This document shows, one piece after another, positions 8,089 to 17,198 of a DNA stretch of 64,000 nucleotides. Position 1 is the stretch's first letter, and each line of letters opens with the position of its first letter. The DNA is taken from NCBI GenBank assembly GCA_963722295.1, contig CAVRLB010000001.1:248001-312000 (forward strand), given 5' to 3'. Both the position numbers and the translations under genes were made by a program. The DNA comes from Brooklawnia sp032229645. Lineage in GTDB: Bacteria > Actinomycetota > Actinomycetes > Propionibacteriales > Propionibacteriaceae. The notes beneath the pieces are model-generated. The model was not told where the DNA came from. It saw only the letters and a program-made list of their open reading frames with translations, and ran no database searches.

Positions 8089-11000
8089 CTAGGTGCTTTC
8101 GCCCAGAGCCAGGCGCCCTTGATCAAATCGCCGTAGATCCAGCGTCACCGGATACTCGGCGGTGCCCCAATCGGCGAACGGCGGAAGATCGATGCGTCCG
8201 GAGGTCTGGTAGGGCTCGAACCTGGCCACCCTGCGAGATTCCGCCTCGACCGCGTTCACCGGATAGCTGTCGTAACTGCGGCCGCCCGGGTGCACGACGT
8301 GGTAACGGAACCCTCCCAGCGACTGACCGCTGAGCTTGTCGACCAGGTCGAAGCGCAACGGCGCATGCACACCGATCGTCGGATGCAAGGAAGACGCGGG
8401 CGACCACGCCTTGTACCGCACACCGGCCACCGCAGCATCCGTGAGTTCGGCCGATCCGATACCCCAGCCGTGTCCCGAGACAGGCCGAAGCGGCAGTGGC
8501 AGGCCGTTCACCATGAGTAGATGATGCTCCGGAATCAGCCCTGTCGCAGCTACCTGCAGGCGTTCCACCGACGAGTCGACGTAGCGGGCCGTGCCACCGA
8601 GGGAGACTTCTTCGCCGAGCACCTGCCACGGTTCGATGCCTTGACGCAACTCCAGATGGACGTCGCCCAGTTGCACCTCGCCGAGCCTGGGGAAGCGGAA
8701 TTCCAGGAACGATTCGAACCACGCCAGGTCGAACCCGGTGACCCCGGCGGGCAGCAGGGCGTTGAACTCGTCCAGTACCTCCCACAGATCGGCTGCGGCG
8801 AAGGCCGGCAGCAGATAGCGATCATGCAGGTGGGTTCCCCATCTCACTGCCGGCGCGCGATAGGGGTTGCGCGCGAACCTCCAGACCAATCCGCGCACCA
8901 ATAGTGCTTGCAGCAGCGACATCCGCTCATGCGGCGGCATCTCGAATCCGCGCATCTCCAGCAGGCCTGCGTACCCGCCGCGCCGGTCGGGGTTGTAGAG
9001 CTTGTCGATGCAGAACTCGGCGCGGTGCGTGTTGCCCGTCAGATCGGTGAGGAGATGACGAAGCAGCCGGTCGGTCAGCCACGGTTGGGAGCGCCGCTGG
9101 CGCTGCAACCGCTCATCCATGGGCTCCGCGGCGTTCCAGTCGGCGCTGATCGCCTTCGCTATGTCGTGCTCGACGGTCGGATCGACGAGCATGCGGTCGA
9201 GCTCATCGAAGGCGATGTCGAGTTCGTAGAGGGTGCCAGGCAATCCTTCGTCCACGCGTGGTGCCTGGCTGGTCGGACCGATGAAACGCCCGGTGAAGAC
9301 ATACGACAGGCTCGGATGGTGCTGCCAGTAGGTGATCATCGAGCGCAGCAGATCGGGGCGGCGCAGCATCGGAGAGTCCTTCGGGCTCGAGCCGCCCAAG
9401 GTGATGTGGTTTCCGCCACCGGTACCGGTGTGGGTGCCATCGAGATCGAACTTCTCGGTGGCCAGGCCCACCTGGCGAGCGTCCTCGAAGAGCGTGCTGG
9501 TGAGCTCCACCAGTTCGTCCCATGAGCCGGTGGGCTGGACGTTCACCTCGATGACGCCGGGGTCGGGGGTGACGCTGAGCGTCGTCAGCCGGTCGTCTCC
9601 CGGTAACTGGTAGCCCTCCAGGACGACCGGGCAGCCGAGCTCGGCGCAGGCAGATTCGATTGCCGCGATCAGTTGCAGGGCGTCGTCCAGCCGATCGATG
9701 GGCGGCAAGAAGCAGAAGAGGTGACCGTCGCGCCGCTCGATGGCAAGCGCCGTGAGCGGAGCGTCCTCGACGGGCAGCACCCTGGCAGGCTTCGGATCCG
9801 GCCCCGACAAGGGGGGCAGCGTGCGGCCGGGATCGCCGTCGGCGTTGCGGACGATGTCGGGCGCCTGGTCCCAGACGAGAGCGTTCAGCGGCAGTCGCAG
9901 CCCGATCGGCGAGTTCCCCGGAGTCAGGAATACGGCCCGCCGTCTCGGACGCCAAGCGGTGGTCGCCCAGCTGCCGCCGTCCGGGTCGTCGGGGTCGACG
10001 AACACGGGGATCACCCATCCGGCGGGTTCGGTGGCGGCGGTGTCGAGTCGGTCGACGAACTGCCGGCGCGCTTGTTCACTCGACACTGCGTCATCGTCGG
10101 GATAGACGTCGATCTCGGGGCGCGGCCCTTGCGGCAATTGGGCCTCCGAGACTGCCGCCAGCGCGCTGTCCTCAAAGACCGGCAGTACGAACTCGTCGGC
10201 GATACCCAGCCGGGCTGCGATGTGATGGGCAAGCTCGTCGGCGCCGGAGATCGTCGATGCCGATGACCACGGACTGACCAACAGCGATGGATCGTGCCAG
10301 ATGGGTTCGCCGTCGGTGCGCCAGGCCAGTGTCATCTGCCATCTGGGCAGCAGCTCTCCGGGATACCACTTGCCCTGGCCGTGATGCACCAGACCACCGC
10401 CGGCCCAACGGCGCCGCAGCCGGGTGGTCAGCTTGGCGGCGAGTTCACGCTTCTCCGCCCCGTCGGCGGCGGACGACCATTGCGGGCTGGCGGTGCCTGC
10501 GGCCGAGACGAACGTGGGTTCGCCTCCCATCGTCAGCGCGACACCTTGGTCTGCCAGGCCTGCGTCGACCAGGTGTCCCAGCGCATCGACTGCACGCCAC
10601 TGGCTCTCACTCAACGGCTTGGTGACACGGGCGTCCTCGTGGATACGGCTGACCTCGTTGCTGAAGCTGAAGTCGACCACGGTGATCTCGGTGCTGCCGG
10701 TGATCGGAGCGGCGCTCGACGGATGCGGAGTGCACGACAGCGGTATATGCCCTTCTCCCGCGAACAAGCCGCTGGTCGCGTCAAGCCCGATCCAACCGGC
10801 ACCGGGAACGTAGACTTCGGCCCAGGCATGCAGATCCGTGAAGTCTTGATCGGGGCCGGCCGGGCCGTTGACGGGTTTCATATCGGCCGCCAGCTGCACC
10901 AGATAACCGGAGACGAACCGCGCGGCCAGTCCGAAGCGACGTAGCACGGACACCAGCAGCCAGGCGGAATCACGGCATGACCCGATCGCAAATGACAGTG

Positions 11001-11553
11001 TGCGACCGGGAGTTTGCACGCCGGGCTCCATTCGCGTGGTGTACGCGACGTCGTCATGAACAGCCTGATTCACCTGCACCAGGAAATCGACGGTTCGCAG
11101 CCCGCGACGTGACCATTGTGAACGAGGCATACGCCGGGCGATCCAATCGTCCACAGCATCGCTGCGCCATGGCTGATCCGGTTCGGCGGGCACCTGATGC
11201 AGATAAGGCTGCAGGTCGGCGGCGAGCTCGGCCGGATATGTCCATTCCATTTCCGCCGCGTAGTCCTCGACGAAGAAATCGAAGGGGTTGATCACCGTCA
11301 TGTCGGCGACCATGTCAACGGTGAACTGAAGCTCGTCGACGGGATCGGGAAAGACCAAACGTGCCTGATAATTGCCGAACGGGTCCTGCTGCCAGTTGAT
11401 GAAATGCTCCGCGGGCTGCACCGACAGCGAGTAGGCCTCGATCGGCGTCCGAGTGTGTGGCGCTGGGCGTAACCGCACCGTGTGAGGGTGAACGGTGATG
11501 GGCCGGTCGAACCGGTAGGTCGTTTGGTGCCTCAGGGCGATGCGGATCGTCAC
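8089..11553 (-). CDS. Transglutaminase / DUF2126 giant protein
   Basis: 1154 residues. Residues 1-90 form a bacterial transglutaminase N-terminal domain. The transglutaminase core follows, with Cys193 (GSCRDSAW), His242 (LHAWAEVY) and Asp258 (GLDATSG). From about residue 330 to the end is a long DUF2126-type region, with TMGGEPTFVS, NVQPTGSWDE, the GTHTGTGGGNHITLGG stretch and MRGFEMPPHERMSLLQALLVRGLVWRFARNPY. The latter half resembles a glutamine-synthetase or amidoligase-like catalytic module in broad terms, but its reaction is unknown. It is the first gene of the reverse operon. The start is GTG at 11553 with a leaderless -10 box, and no Shine-Dalgarno is visible. Length and architecture match the usual fused form of this family. 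Confidence 0.9.
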   Translation of the reverse strand: MTIRIALRHQTTYRFDRPITVHPHTVRLRPAPHTRTPIEAYSLSVQPAEHFINWQQDPFGNYQARLVFPDPVDELQFTVDMVADMTVINPFDFFVEDYAAEMEWTYPAELAADLQPYLHQVPAEPDQPWRSDAVDDWIARRMPRSQWSRRGLRTVDFLVQVNQAVHDDVAYTTRMEPGVQTPGRTLSFAIGSCRDSAWLLVSVLRRFGLAARFVSGYLVQLAADMKPVNGPAGPDQDFTDLHAWAEVYVPGAGWIGLDATSGLFAGEGHIPLSCTPHPSSAAPITGSTEITVVDFSFSNEVSRIHEDARVTKPLSESQWRAVDALGHLVDAGLADQGVALTMGGEPTFVSAAGTASPQWSSAADGAEKRELAAKLTTRLRRRWAGGGLVHHGQGKWYPGELLPRWQMTLAWRTDGEPIWHDPSLLVSPWSSASTISGADELAHHIAARLGIADEFVLPVFEDSALAAVSEAQLPQGPRPEIDVYPDDDAVSSEQARRQFVDRLDTAATEPAGWVIPVFVDPDDPDGGSWATTAWRPRRRAVFLTPGNSPIGLRLPLNALVWDQAPDIVRNADGDPGRTLPPLSGPDPKPARVLPVEDAPLTALAIERRDGHLFCFLPPIDRLDDALQLIAAIESACAELGCPVVLEGYQLPGDDRLTTLSVTPDPGVIEVNVQPTGSWDELVELTSTLFEDARQVGLATEKFDLDGTHTGTGGGNHITLGGSSPKDSPMLRRPDLLRSMITYWQHHPSLSYVFTGRFIGPTSQAPRVDEGLPGTLYELDIAFDELDRMLVDPTVEHDIAKAISADWNAAEPMDERLQRQRRSQPWLTDRLLRHLLTDLTGNTHRAEFCIDKLYNPDRRGGYAGLLEMRGFEMPPHERMSLLQALLVRGLVWRFARNPYRAPAVRWGTHLHDRYLLPAFAAADLWEVLDEFNALLPAGVTGFDLAWFESFLEFRFPRLGEVQLGDVHLELRQGIEPWQVLGEEVSLGGTARYVDSSVERLQVAATGLIPEHHLLMVNGLPLPLRPVSGHGWGIGSAELTDAAVAGVRYKAWSPASSLHPTIGVHAPLRFDLVDKLSGQSLGGFRYHVVHPGGRSYDSYPVNAVEAESRRVARFEPYQTSGRIDLPPFADWGTAEYPVTLDLRRFDQGRLALGEST

Positions 11554-11559
11554 CGACTC

Positions 11560-11565
11560 AGACTA
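11560..11565 (-). promoter_or_regulatory. -10 box of leaderless promoter for the transglutaminase/DUF2126 operon
   Basis: Read on the reverse strand, TAGTCT is followed by six bases (GAGTCG) and the GTG start at 11553. The geometry is the same as at several other genes in this window. Confidence 0.5.
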
Positions 11566-11701
11566 TTGGCCCGCGGACCGCCCTGATGTCGGCTCCATGC
11601 GCTGTTCGCGAACCGTAACGTGGCGTGCCCACCAGGCATCGGCCAAACCGGCGAACTCGTCCGGCGCCCCACCGATACCCGAGGCGTCGGACGAGCGTGA
11701 T

Positions 11702-12445
11702 TCACAAGACTTTCGACAAGAAGTCCTTGGTCCGGGCGTTCTGCGGGTTGGCGAGGATCTCCCGCGGATCGCCTTCCTCGACGACGAGCCCGTCAGCCAT
11801 GAACAAGAGGCGGTCGCTGACCTCTCGGGCGAATCCCATCTCATGGGTCACCACGACCATCGTCATGCCGGCCTTCGCCAGTGCCCTCATGACATCCAGG
11901 ACCTCGCCCACCATCTCCGGGTCGAGCGCGGAGGTCGGTTCGTCGAAGAGCATGATATCGGGATCCATCGCCAGTGCCCTGGCAATGGCGACGCGCTGCT
12001 TCTGGCCGCCCGACAGCTGGGCGGGTCGTGCGTCGATCTTGTCGGAGAGCTTCACCTGCGCCAGCAAGGAATCGGCCCGGGCCCGGGCGTCCGATTTCGA
12101 CATGCCCTTGAGCATGCTTGGTGCCAGCAGGATGTTCTCGGCCACCGTCAGATGCGGGAAGAGATTGAAATGCTGGAAGACCATACCGATTTTCTGGCGG
12201 ACCAGATTGATGTCGGTGTCCTTGGCGGTGAGGTCTTGCCCCTCGACTATCACCTTGCCCGAGGTCACCTCTTCGAGGAGATTCAGGCAGCGCAAGAAGG
12301 TCGACTTGCCCGATCCGGACGGCCCGATCACGGCGACGACCTCGCCTTGCTGGATGGTGGTGGAGATCCCCTTGAGGACTTCGTTCGAACCGAACGACTT
12401 GTGCAGGTCGCAGACCTCGATCATCGTCTTGGCTGACTCGCTCAC
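11702..12445 (-). CDS. Polar amino-acid ABC transporter ATP-binding protein
   Basis: 247 residues of the GlnQ/HisP class. The Walker A is GPSGSGKST, the signature is LSGGQKQR, and the Walker B is IMLFDEPTSALDPEM, followed by the switch His in VVVTHEMGFAREV. It powers import by the membrane protein encoded just upstream. The GTG start at 12445 overlaps the permease stop by 4 nt (GTGA), a typical coupling. An in-frame ATG at 12424 (MIEVCDL) is an alternative that fits the family N-terminus equally well. Substrate is probably a polar or charged amino acid; it cannot be fixed from sequence. Confidence 0.92.
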   Translation of the reverse strand: MSESAKTMIEVCDLHKSFGSNEVLKGISTTIQQGEVVAVIGPSGSGKSTFLRCLNLLEEVTSGKVIVEGQDLTAKDTDINLVRQKIGMVFQHFNLFPHLTVAENILLAPSMLKGMSKSDARARADSLLAQVKLSDKIDARPAQLSGGQKQRVAIARALAMDPDIMLFDEPTSALDPEMVGEVLDVMRALAKAGMTMVVVTHEMGFAREVSDRLLFMADGLVVEEGDPREILANPQNARTKDFLSKVL

Positions 12446-13914
12446 TTGTTGATCCTCCGATCGATGCGGTTCGACAGCTTGGTGAGGGCAAAGATGACGA
12501 TGAAGTACATCGCGCCGACGATCAGCCAGATCTCAAAGCTGCGGAAGTTGCGGGCGATGATCTGCTGCCCCTGGTAGGTCAGTTCGGCGAAACCGAGCAC
12601 GGCCAGCAGTGAGGTGTCCTTCAAGGTGATCACGAATTGATTGATGAACGATGGCGTCATGATCTTGATCGCCTGCGGGACGACGATCTTGCGCATCGAC
12701 TGCATCCAGTTCAGGCCCAGGGACCGCGCGGCCTCCATCTGACCTGTATCAACCGACTGGATGCCGCCGCGGACGATCTCTGTCATATAGGCGCCCGCAT
12801 TCAGCGACAGTGTGATCACGCCGGCGGTCAGCACACTCATCTTGATATCGAGCGCGGCAGGTACCCCGAAGTAGAAGAAGAATGCCTGGACCAGCAACGG
12901 GGTGCCACGGAAGATGTCGACGTAGACCGAGGCCAGGGCGCCCAGGATCTTGCTGCCACTCACCTTGCAGAAGCCGAAGGCCACACCTAGTAGCGACGCG
13001 AAGACCAGCGAGAGCGCGGTGGCGCCAAGGGTGAGCAACAGGCCTTTGAGTAGCGCGGGCATGCTCTGTGTCAGCAGACCCCAAAACGATTGGCTTGATT
13101 CGCCCGAGTTCGGTGCCTGAAGGTACCTGTCGAGGGTGCCCTGATAGCTGCCGTCGGCCCGCATGCTGGCGAGCCCGTCGTTGAAGGCTTGCAGCAGTTC
13201 GGGATTGTGCCCCTTCAAGACCGCGAATCCGTAGCTTGAACCCTGTTCCTTTTCCGTCACGATCTTCAGTCCGTTGCCCTGATTGATGCCGTAGGCGAGC
13301 ACGGGATAGTCGTCGAAGACGGCTGCGGCATTGCCTGCTGCCACCTCGGAGTACATCGTGTCGGCCTTGTCGAGGGCCTTCACCGTGAATCCGTATTGAT
13401 CGGCGATGGACTGGGCGAAGGCGAGGCCCTCGGCGCCGGTTTTCGCGACGACGGTCTTGCCCTTCAGATCCTGGTAGCTGGTGATGGACGTGTCATCGGC
13501 CTTGACCGCCATCTGTATGCCCGAGTCGAAGTACGGGTCGGAGAAGTCGAAGACTTCCTTGCGGGGATCGGTAATCGACATTCCGGCGATGACACCATCT
13601 GCTTGGCCGGAGGTGACGGCCTGCAACGCCGCGTCGAAGCCGAGAGCCCGGATATCGACATTGAAGCCTTCACGCCGTGCGATCTCGCGGATCATGTCCA
13701 TGTCGATGCCGGTCATCTCGCCCGAGGAATCCCGGAACTCGAACGGCGCAAATGTGGTGTCGGTGGCGATCACGAATGTCTGACCTTCGACGGGACCTTC
13801 TTTGGCGTGCGCCGGAAGCGCGGAGACGCCGAAAGTCATCGCGAAAAAGCCGGCCAGAAGCGTGAGCAGCACGCCCCTAGTGGCCCTGGTGCGACTCCTT
13901 CGAGTTTTATGCAT
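12442..13914 (-). CDS. Fused substrate-binding protein / permease of a polar amino-acid ABC importer
   Basis: 490 residues. A signal-type N-terminus (RRSRTRATRG, a hydrophobic core, then ALPAHAKE) leads to a bacterial solute-binding domain of family 3 (about 45-265: FVIATDTTFAPFEF, GIDMDMIREIARR, DYPVLAYGI). A HisM/GlnP permease domain follows (about 285-480), with the EAA loop EAARSLGLNWMQSMRKIVVPQAI. The binding domain is therefore tethered to the membrane subunit, so no separate lipoprotein is needed; comparable fusions are known for GlnP of lactic acid bacteria. GGAGG lies 9 nt before the ATG. The gene is coupled to the ATPase gene downstream, making a complete two-gene importer. Confidence 0.93.
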   Translation of the reverse strand: MHKTRRSRTRATRGVLLTLLAGFFAMTFGVSALPAHAKEGPVEGQTFVIATDTTFAPFEFRDSSGEMTGIDMDMIREIARREGFNVDIRALGFDAALQAVTSGQADGVIAGMSITDPRKEVFDFSDPYFDSGIQMAVKADDTSITSYQDLKGKTVVAKTGAEGLAFAQSIADQYGFTVKALDKADTMYSEVAAGNAAAVFDDYPVLAYGINQGNGLKIVTEKEQGSSYGFAVLKGHNPELLQAFNDGLASMRADGSYQGTLDRYLQAPNSGESSQSFWGLLTQSMPALLKGLLLTLGATALSLVFASLLGVAFGFCKVSGSKILGALASVYVDIFRGTPLLVQAFFFYFGVPAALDIKMSVLTAGVITLSLNAGAYMTEIVRGGIQSVDTGQMEAARSLGLNWMQSMRKIVVPQAIKIMTPSFINQFVITLKDTSLLAVLGFAELTYQGQQIIARNFRSFEIWLIVGAMYFIVIFALTKLSNRIDRRINK

Positions 13915-14067
13915 AGTTCATGACCTCCATCTTCGCGACCGTGAGGTGGTCGACGCCGGAGATGCTAGATCACACCTCGCCACCTGATGCATCAGTCCAA
14001 CTAGGCGAAACACGATGGAAACATGACGCTCGCGGCCGAATCCCGGCGTCCATGACAAGCTAGAGCG

Positions 14068-15390
14068 GTGAGCGACTGGACCGCACTTGAAGATGAAGCC
14101 GTGCGCATCACCCGCGAGCTGATCCGCATCGACACCTCCAACTATGGCGATGGATCGGGGCCGACCGAGCGTCTGGCAGCCGACTATGTGATCGGGCTGC
14201 TGCGTGAGGTCGGTCTCGATCCTGTGGCGTTCGAATCCGCTCCGGGCCGCGCGAACGTGGTCGTCCGGATCGCCGGGGCCGATGAATCGGGGGGTGGGCT
14301 TGTCGTGCACGGTCACTTGGATGTGGTTCCTGCCAACGCGGCCGATTGGAGTGTCGATCCTTTTGCCGCCGAGATCCGGGACGGCATGATCTGGGGGCGC
14401 GGCGCCGTCGACATGAAGTCGATGGACGGCATGGTGCTCGCGAATCTGCGGCGGATCGCTCGGGAACAGATCGTGCCGCCACGTGACCTGGTATTCGCGT
14501 TCTTCGCTGACGAAGAGCAAGGGGGCAGATTCGGCTCCGAATGGATGGTCGCCAATCACCCGGAGCTCTTCGAAGGCTGCACCGAGGCGATCAGCGAGGT
14601 GGGTGGCTATTCGGTGACGCTGCCTGTCGCCGGCTCGGACGAGAAGCGCCGCGCGTATCTGCTGCAGACCGCTGAGAAGGGTTACGCCTGGGTACATCTG
14701 CGTGCTCTGGGCCGTGCCGGGCACGGCTCGCTGCCCAACGATGACAACGCCATTGTCCGTTTGGCGCAGGCAATCACCCGAATCAACGAGCATGAATGGC
14801 CGACCGAATATGTGGCCAGCGTGCAGGCGCTCTTCGATGAGGTCTCCCAGATCACGGGAGCCTCGCCTGAGGACGATCTCGAAGGATTCCTCGACCTGAT
14901 GGGTGGCGGACGGGCGTTCGTCGCAGCGACGCTGCGCGACTCGGCGAACTTCACCAGACTGGACGCCGGATACAAGAACAATGTCATCCCTGGGGAGGCC
15001 ACCGCCCACATCGACTGCCGGTTCCTGCCGGGACACCAGGACGAACTTCTCGATGCCATCCGCACCTTGGCCGGTCCTAAAGTGGAATTGATCGTCGACC
15101 AACTGGGCATATCGCTGGACGCGCCGCGCGAATCAGTGTTCGTGGACAAGATGCACGCTGCGATTCTCGCCGAGGATCCGGCTGCCGACTTGCTGCCCTA
15201 CTGCATGTCGGCGGGTACCGACAACAAGTGGCTGCACACACTGGGCATCCGGGGCTATGGTTTCGTGCCGTTGCAGTTGCCGGAAGATCTGAACTTCGCG
15301 CTACTGTTCCACGGCGTGGACGAGCGAGTCCCCGTCGACGCCGTCAGATTCGGCACCCGAGTGCTACGACAGTTGCTCGCCGACTGTTGA
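14068..15390 (+). CDS. M20/M25/M40 family metallopeptidase or deacylase
   Basis: 440 residues of the ArgE/DapE/CPG2 type. Zinc-site motifs are VVHGHLDVVP (first His and Asp), WGRGAVDMKS (bridging Asp), FAFFADEEQGG (general-base Glu and metal Glu) and a late His in LLFHGVDERVP. The dimerisation domain spans about 190-310. These enzymes hydrolyse N-acyl amino acids or short peptides; the substrate here is open. The start is GTG at 14068, and I see no clear ribosome site. It is divergent from the amino-acid importer 150 bp away, which would fit a shared role in peptide or amino-acid scavenging, though this is only context. Confidence 0.88.
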   Translation: MSDWTALEDEAVRITRELIRIDTSNYGDGSGPTERLAADYVIGLLREVGLDPVAFESAPGRANVVVRIAGADESGGGLVVHGHLDVVPANAADWSVDPFAAEIRDGMIWGRGAVDMKSMDGMVLANLRRIAREQIVPPRDLVFAFFADEEQGGRFGSEWMVANHPELFEGCTEAISEVGGYSVTLPVAGSDEKRRAYLLQTAEKGYAWVHLRALGRAGHGSLPNDDNAIVRLAQAITRINEHEWPTEYVASVQALFDEVSQITGASPEDDLEGFLDLMGGGRAFVAATLRDSANFTRLDAGYKNNVIPGEATAHIDCRFLPGHQDELLDAIRTLAGPKVELIVDQLGISLDAPRESVFVDKMHAAILAEDPAADLLPYCMSAGTDNKWLHTLGIRGYGFVPLQLPEDLNFALLFHGVDERVPVDAVRFGTRVLRQLLADC

Positions 15391-15460
15391 GCCGGCCGAT
15401 CAGTCGTTGGTGAAAATCGTGATCCAGTGTGATTCAACCAGCCGCGGTCACACACAAAGA

Positions 15461-15500
15461 GGTGGTGGACGCAGCCCGCCCAGTGAGCGCGTCCACCACC
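15461..15500. terminator. Bidirectional hairpin terminator
   Basis: GGTGGTGGACGC (15461-15472) and GCGTCCACCACC (15489-15500) form a perfect 12-bp stem with a 16-nt loop. It lies between the convergent ends of the M20 gene and the uroporphyrinogen-decarboxylase-family gene and can serve both. Confidence 0.8.
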
Positions 15501-15519
15501 GGATTTGAGATCCCAGAAC

Positions 15520-16458
15520 TCACTCCAGGGGCAAGTCAACCGACTCTCGCAATGCTGTCAGCAGCAGGGGAGAGCCATCGGAGTGCAGGGTGCAGTTCGG
15601 CGCAACGATCAATGCGTCACCGGCCGCCTTGCGTGCCGCGAGAATCTCGTCGCGGGCCTTCGAGGGCGTCCAGTAGAGGCTGTTGATCTCGTCCATGCCG
15701 ACCATCGGCACCCAGCCGTAGGTCGGCCGAGTCTCTTCGATCGTCGGACGAGACACCTTGTCCGACCAGTTCAGCACCTCGAACGGGTAGTTGCCCAGCA
15801 GATCTGGGTCGGCGCCCTCACCGTGCAAGTGCCCGATGCGCACCAGCCCTTCGGCTGCCTCCAGCACCTGAATGTCGTAGGGCTCGATCCACTCATGGAA
15901 CTGCTGATGGCTCAATCCGAAGCTCGTCGCATCGGTGCTGGCACCGTTGATTGCGAGGAAGATCCCGTCGACCCCGAGCCCGGCCAGCGACGCGGCATAC
16001 TTCGCCAAGGCTTCCGCGACCCGGGCGGTCGTCCGGTGGGCCAGCGCCGGATCTGCCTTGAAGTAGTCGATGACCGTCTCGCCGAGCGCCCGCACCAGGG
16101 TCTGGGTGGGGGAGAAGATGGTGTCGATGATCGCCGCTTCCGGGGCTTCGGCGCGGATGATCGTCAACACCTCGGCCTGCTTCTCCAGATTCGGCAGGGA
16201 CACCGCAGGATCGGGCACAATACCCTCGAACTGTGCGGGATCGGTGATCTCTTCCAGACCGTCGGGCAAGACTAGCCGGAAGTCATCCATCACCTTGATG
16301 AAGTCCCAGTCGTACTGCCGGTAGAAACGCAGATGGGCCTCCGCGACCTGTGCGGGCGTCCAGAAGCTTGACCCGTAGTGAATCCACGCACCTACCGGTG
16401 GACGATCGACCCGCTCGCCGCGGGCAGCCTTCAGGAATCGTTCGCGTTTGGTGGTCAT
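15520..16458 (-). CDS. Uroporphyrinogen-decarboxylase-family protein (not HemE)
   Basis: 312 residues with the URO-D superfamily fold pattern, beginning MTTKRERFLKAARGERVDRPPVGAW and containing RIGHLHGEGADPDLLGNYPFEVLNW. True HemE has an RQAGRYLPEY segment near the N-terminus that holds substrate carboxylates; here the matching position reads VGAWIHYG, so haem synthesis is unlikely. Other family members are corrinoid-dependent methyltransferases (MtaA, MtbA, CmuA), but their zinc motif HxC is not seen; HLHGEG replaces it. The ATG overlaps the stop of the ABC ATPase gene by 4 nt, so it belongs to the transporter operon and probably handles the imported compound. Confidence 0.8.
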   Translation of the reverse strand: MTTKRERFLKAARGERVDRPPVGAWIHYGSSFWTPAQVAEAHLRFYRQYDWDFIKVMDDFRLVLPDGLEEITDPAQFEGIVPDPAVSLPNLEKQAEVLTIIRAEAPEAAIIDTIFSPTQTLVRALGETVIDYFKADPALAHRTTARVAEALAKYAASLAGLGVDGIFLAINGASTDATSFGLSHQQFHEWIEPYDIQVLEAAEGLVRIGHLHGEGADPDLLGNYPFEVLNWSDKVSRPTIEETRPTYGWVPMVGMDEINSLYWTPSKARDEILAARKAAGDALIVAPNCTLHSDGSPLLLTALRESVDLPLE

Positions 16459-17198
16459 GCGTTTTCTCCGTTCGTGATGGTCTTGCCCAGGTATGCCTCC
16501 TGGACGCGAGGGTTGTTGAGGAGCTGCGACGCCGGGCCTTCGAGCACCAATTGGCCGGTGGCCAGCACATACCCGAAGTGAGCGATGGACAATGCCAGTT
16601 CTGCCTGCTGTTCGACCATCAGCACGGCGACCCCGAGTTCGGAGTTGAGCTGGGCTATGGTCGCCAGAACCTCATCGACCAGACGAGGGGATAGCCCCAT
16701 CGTGGGTTCGTCCATGCAGATCAGCCGCGGTCGGCTCATCAGCGCCCTGGCGAACGCCAGCATCTGCTGCTCGCCGCCCGACAAGGTGCCGGCCTGCTGG
16801 GTGCGCCGTTGCGCGAGTTTCGGGAAGCGTGCGTACTGCGCCTCCAGGTCTTCGCGGATCTGACCGCGGTCGGCCTGCGTATAGGCGCCCATGATCAGGT
16901 TGTCCTCGACGCTCATCGGGCCGAAGACCCGTCTGGCTTCGGGTACCGACGCGATCCCGGACGCCACCCGCTGTGGGGTCTTCCACGCGGCGATGTCCTG
17001 GCCCTTCCACAGCACCTGGCCCGCTGATGGCTTCACCAGGCCGAGGATGGTCTTCATCGTCGTCGATTTGCCGGAGGCATTGCCACCCAGCAGCGAGACG
17101 ATCTGACCGACGGGCACAGTCAGGTCGATCGCGTCGAGCGCCTTGGCGGCGCCGTAGTGGACATCGATTCCGCGGAGTTCGAGCAATGGCTCAGTCAT
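16455..17198 (-). CDS. Branched-chain-type ABC transporter ATPase (LivF class), first system
   Basis: About 247 residues. Walker A is GGNASGKST (an unusual NAS in place of NGA), the signature is LSGGEQQM, and the Walker B is RLICMDEPTMGLSP. The order and lengths are those of LivF. The ATG at 17198 is chosen because AGGAGG lies 5-6 nt upstream; a longer frame upstream lacks a ribosome site. The start overlaps the LivG-class stop by 8 nt. With its partner ATPase it energises the fused permease encoded upstream. Confidence 0.92.
   Translation of the reverse strand: MTEPLLELRGIDVHYGAAKALDAIDLTVPVGQIVSLLGGNASGKSTTMKTILGLVKPSAGQVLWKGQDIAAWKTPQRVASGIASVPEARRVFGPMSVEDNLIMGAYTQADRGQIREDLEAQYARFPKLAQRRTQQAGTLSGGEQQMLAFARALMSRPRLICMDEPTMGLSPRLVDEVLATIAQLNSELGVAVLMVEQQAELALSIAHFGYVLATGQLVLEGPASQLLNNPRVQEAYLGKTITNGENA

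Noticed and set aside
12376..12400. SOS-box-like GTTCGAACCGAAC
   Set aside because: It lies inside the ABC ATPase gene and its arms do not follow TCGAAC-N4-GTTCGA.
14223..14245. tRNA T-arm-like sequence GTTCGAATCC
   Set aside because: It lies within the M20 peptidase reading frame with no matching acceptor stem or anticodon arm.
15520..16458. HemE (uroporphyrinogen decarboxylase of haem synthesis)
   Set aside because: The N-terminal RQAGRYLPEY substrate motif is absent and no haem genes are nearby.
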